This document shows positions 63,541-64,000 of a stretch of 64,000 nucleotides of DNA, piece by piece. Source of the stretch: Melieria omissa. Lineage: Eukaryota > Arthropoda > Insecta > Diptera > Ulidiidae. The notes under the pieces are model-generated. The model saw only the letters and a program-made list of their open reading frames with translations. It had not been told where the DNA came from and searched no databases. The translations under genes and the position numbers were made by a program. Numbering within the stretch: the stretch's first letter is position 1; every line of letters starts with the position of its first letter. The stretch spans positions 67,276,932 through 67,340,931 of the forward strand of contig OZ020270.1 of assembly GCA_963971225.1 (NCBI GenBank). Reading direction: 5' to 3'.

Positions 63541-64000
63541 TCCCAGTTTGTTTTCCTGGGGTTGTTTACTGCTATAACCCTCCGGGGGTCGCTGTCAAGA
63601 GTGAACTCTATATACCTATGGTCGGAAAAAGAGTGTTCATTGGAGACCCTAGGTCTAGAACCTCCTCCCTATTTCTGGTTACAAAGGTGGGAGTGCGCCC
63701 TATATTACACACAAGAAGGTTTGAGGTAGAAATGTAATCAAAAAGTGACTCACCTCTATCGTTGATGTCTGTGCTCCCCCAGATACAGTGGTGAGCATTT
63801 GCGTCGCATCCAATCACGAGCGCAGTGTTGGACTTGGCGGCTTCAGTTGCCAGGTTCCTGACTGGATCCGGCGGTGGAGGCTCTGGGTGGTCATGAGCCA
63901 TATAGCTAGACGCGAACCAGTGGCATCTCCCCTTAAGCATCAGGGAGATGGAGACCAGATCGTCGTCGCTGAAATTAGGGAGCAGATGCATTTAGTGATT
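63541..64000 (-). pseudogene. Second copy of the LINE endonuclease region, cut at both sides
   Basis: Nearly identical to 59427-59880 over ~460 bases: one substitution was noticed (GGGTGG versus GGATGG) and an extra ATAACCCT here. It encodes the same 127-residue frame (MHLLPNFSDDDLVSISLM...) and shares the frame breaks near its start and end. The 3' boundary at 63541 lies in mid-ORF; the other end leaves the window. Confidence 0.85.

Overview
This window reads as heterochromatin-like or gene-poor DNA from a fly (Diptera). The evidence is a gypsy-type errantivirus, P-like, hAT, CMC, piggyBac, BEL/Pao and Tc1/mariner elements, a tRNA-derived SINE and AT-rich spacers, all of which fit insects. 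Tephritid fruit flies or a relative are my best guess, but that is inference. I found no conserved host gene, rRNA or genuine tRNA gene. Nearly everything recognisable is a transposable element, and most are nested in one another.

Layout. 1-3099: Ty3/gypsy copy A on the minus strand, cut by the window edge. 6104-6259: a short tRNA-SINE. 6668-12936: a gutted errantivirus (gag start and env end only) opened by two TTAA-flanked insertions; the second of these holds a piggyBac-type MITE, a Tc1 relic and a mariner-like scrap. 13914-18510: a nearly complete CMC-type DNA transposon with two genes, a tnp2-like transposase and a seven-exon gene whose product looks like a DUF4806 protein. 19266-20149: two isolated LTRs. 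21210-23410: gypsy copy C, collapsed by an internal deletion. 23425-24770: a Tc1 relic. 26629-32573: gypsy copy B, complete, with almost identical LTRs, intact pol and a frameshifted gag. 32870-34130: a broken mariner. 34599-39697: a deleted CMC relative, itself opened by a P-like element (35585-39525) with a THAP-domain transposase. 41010-53274: a 12-kb hAT relic containing a CR1/Jockey-like LINE, which contains a 412-like LTR element, which contains a SINE. 53285-55448: Harbinger and BEL/Pao scraps. 56334-62132: a piggyBac-type MITE opened by a full-length RNase H-bearing LINE. 62208-63496: a Tc1/mariner DD37E element with an intact transposase. 63541-64000: a second piece of the same LINE.

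How the parts work together. The only plausible functional units are the proteins of individual elements. Those that look potentially competent are pol of gypsy copy B, the CMC gene pair and the DD37E transposase. The insertion layers give a relative chronology: gypsy B, the 412-like element and DD37E are young (identical or nearly identical repeats), while the errantivirus, hAT, CR1-like LINE and BEL pieces are old and broken.
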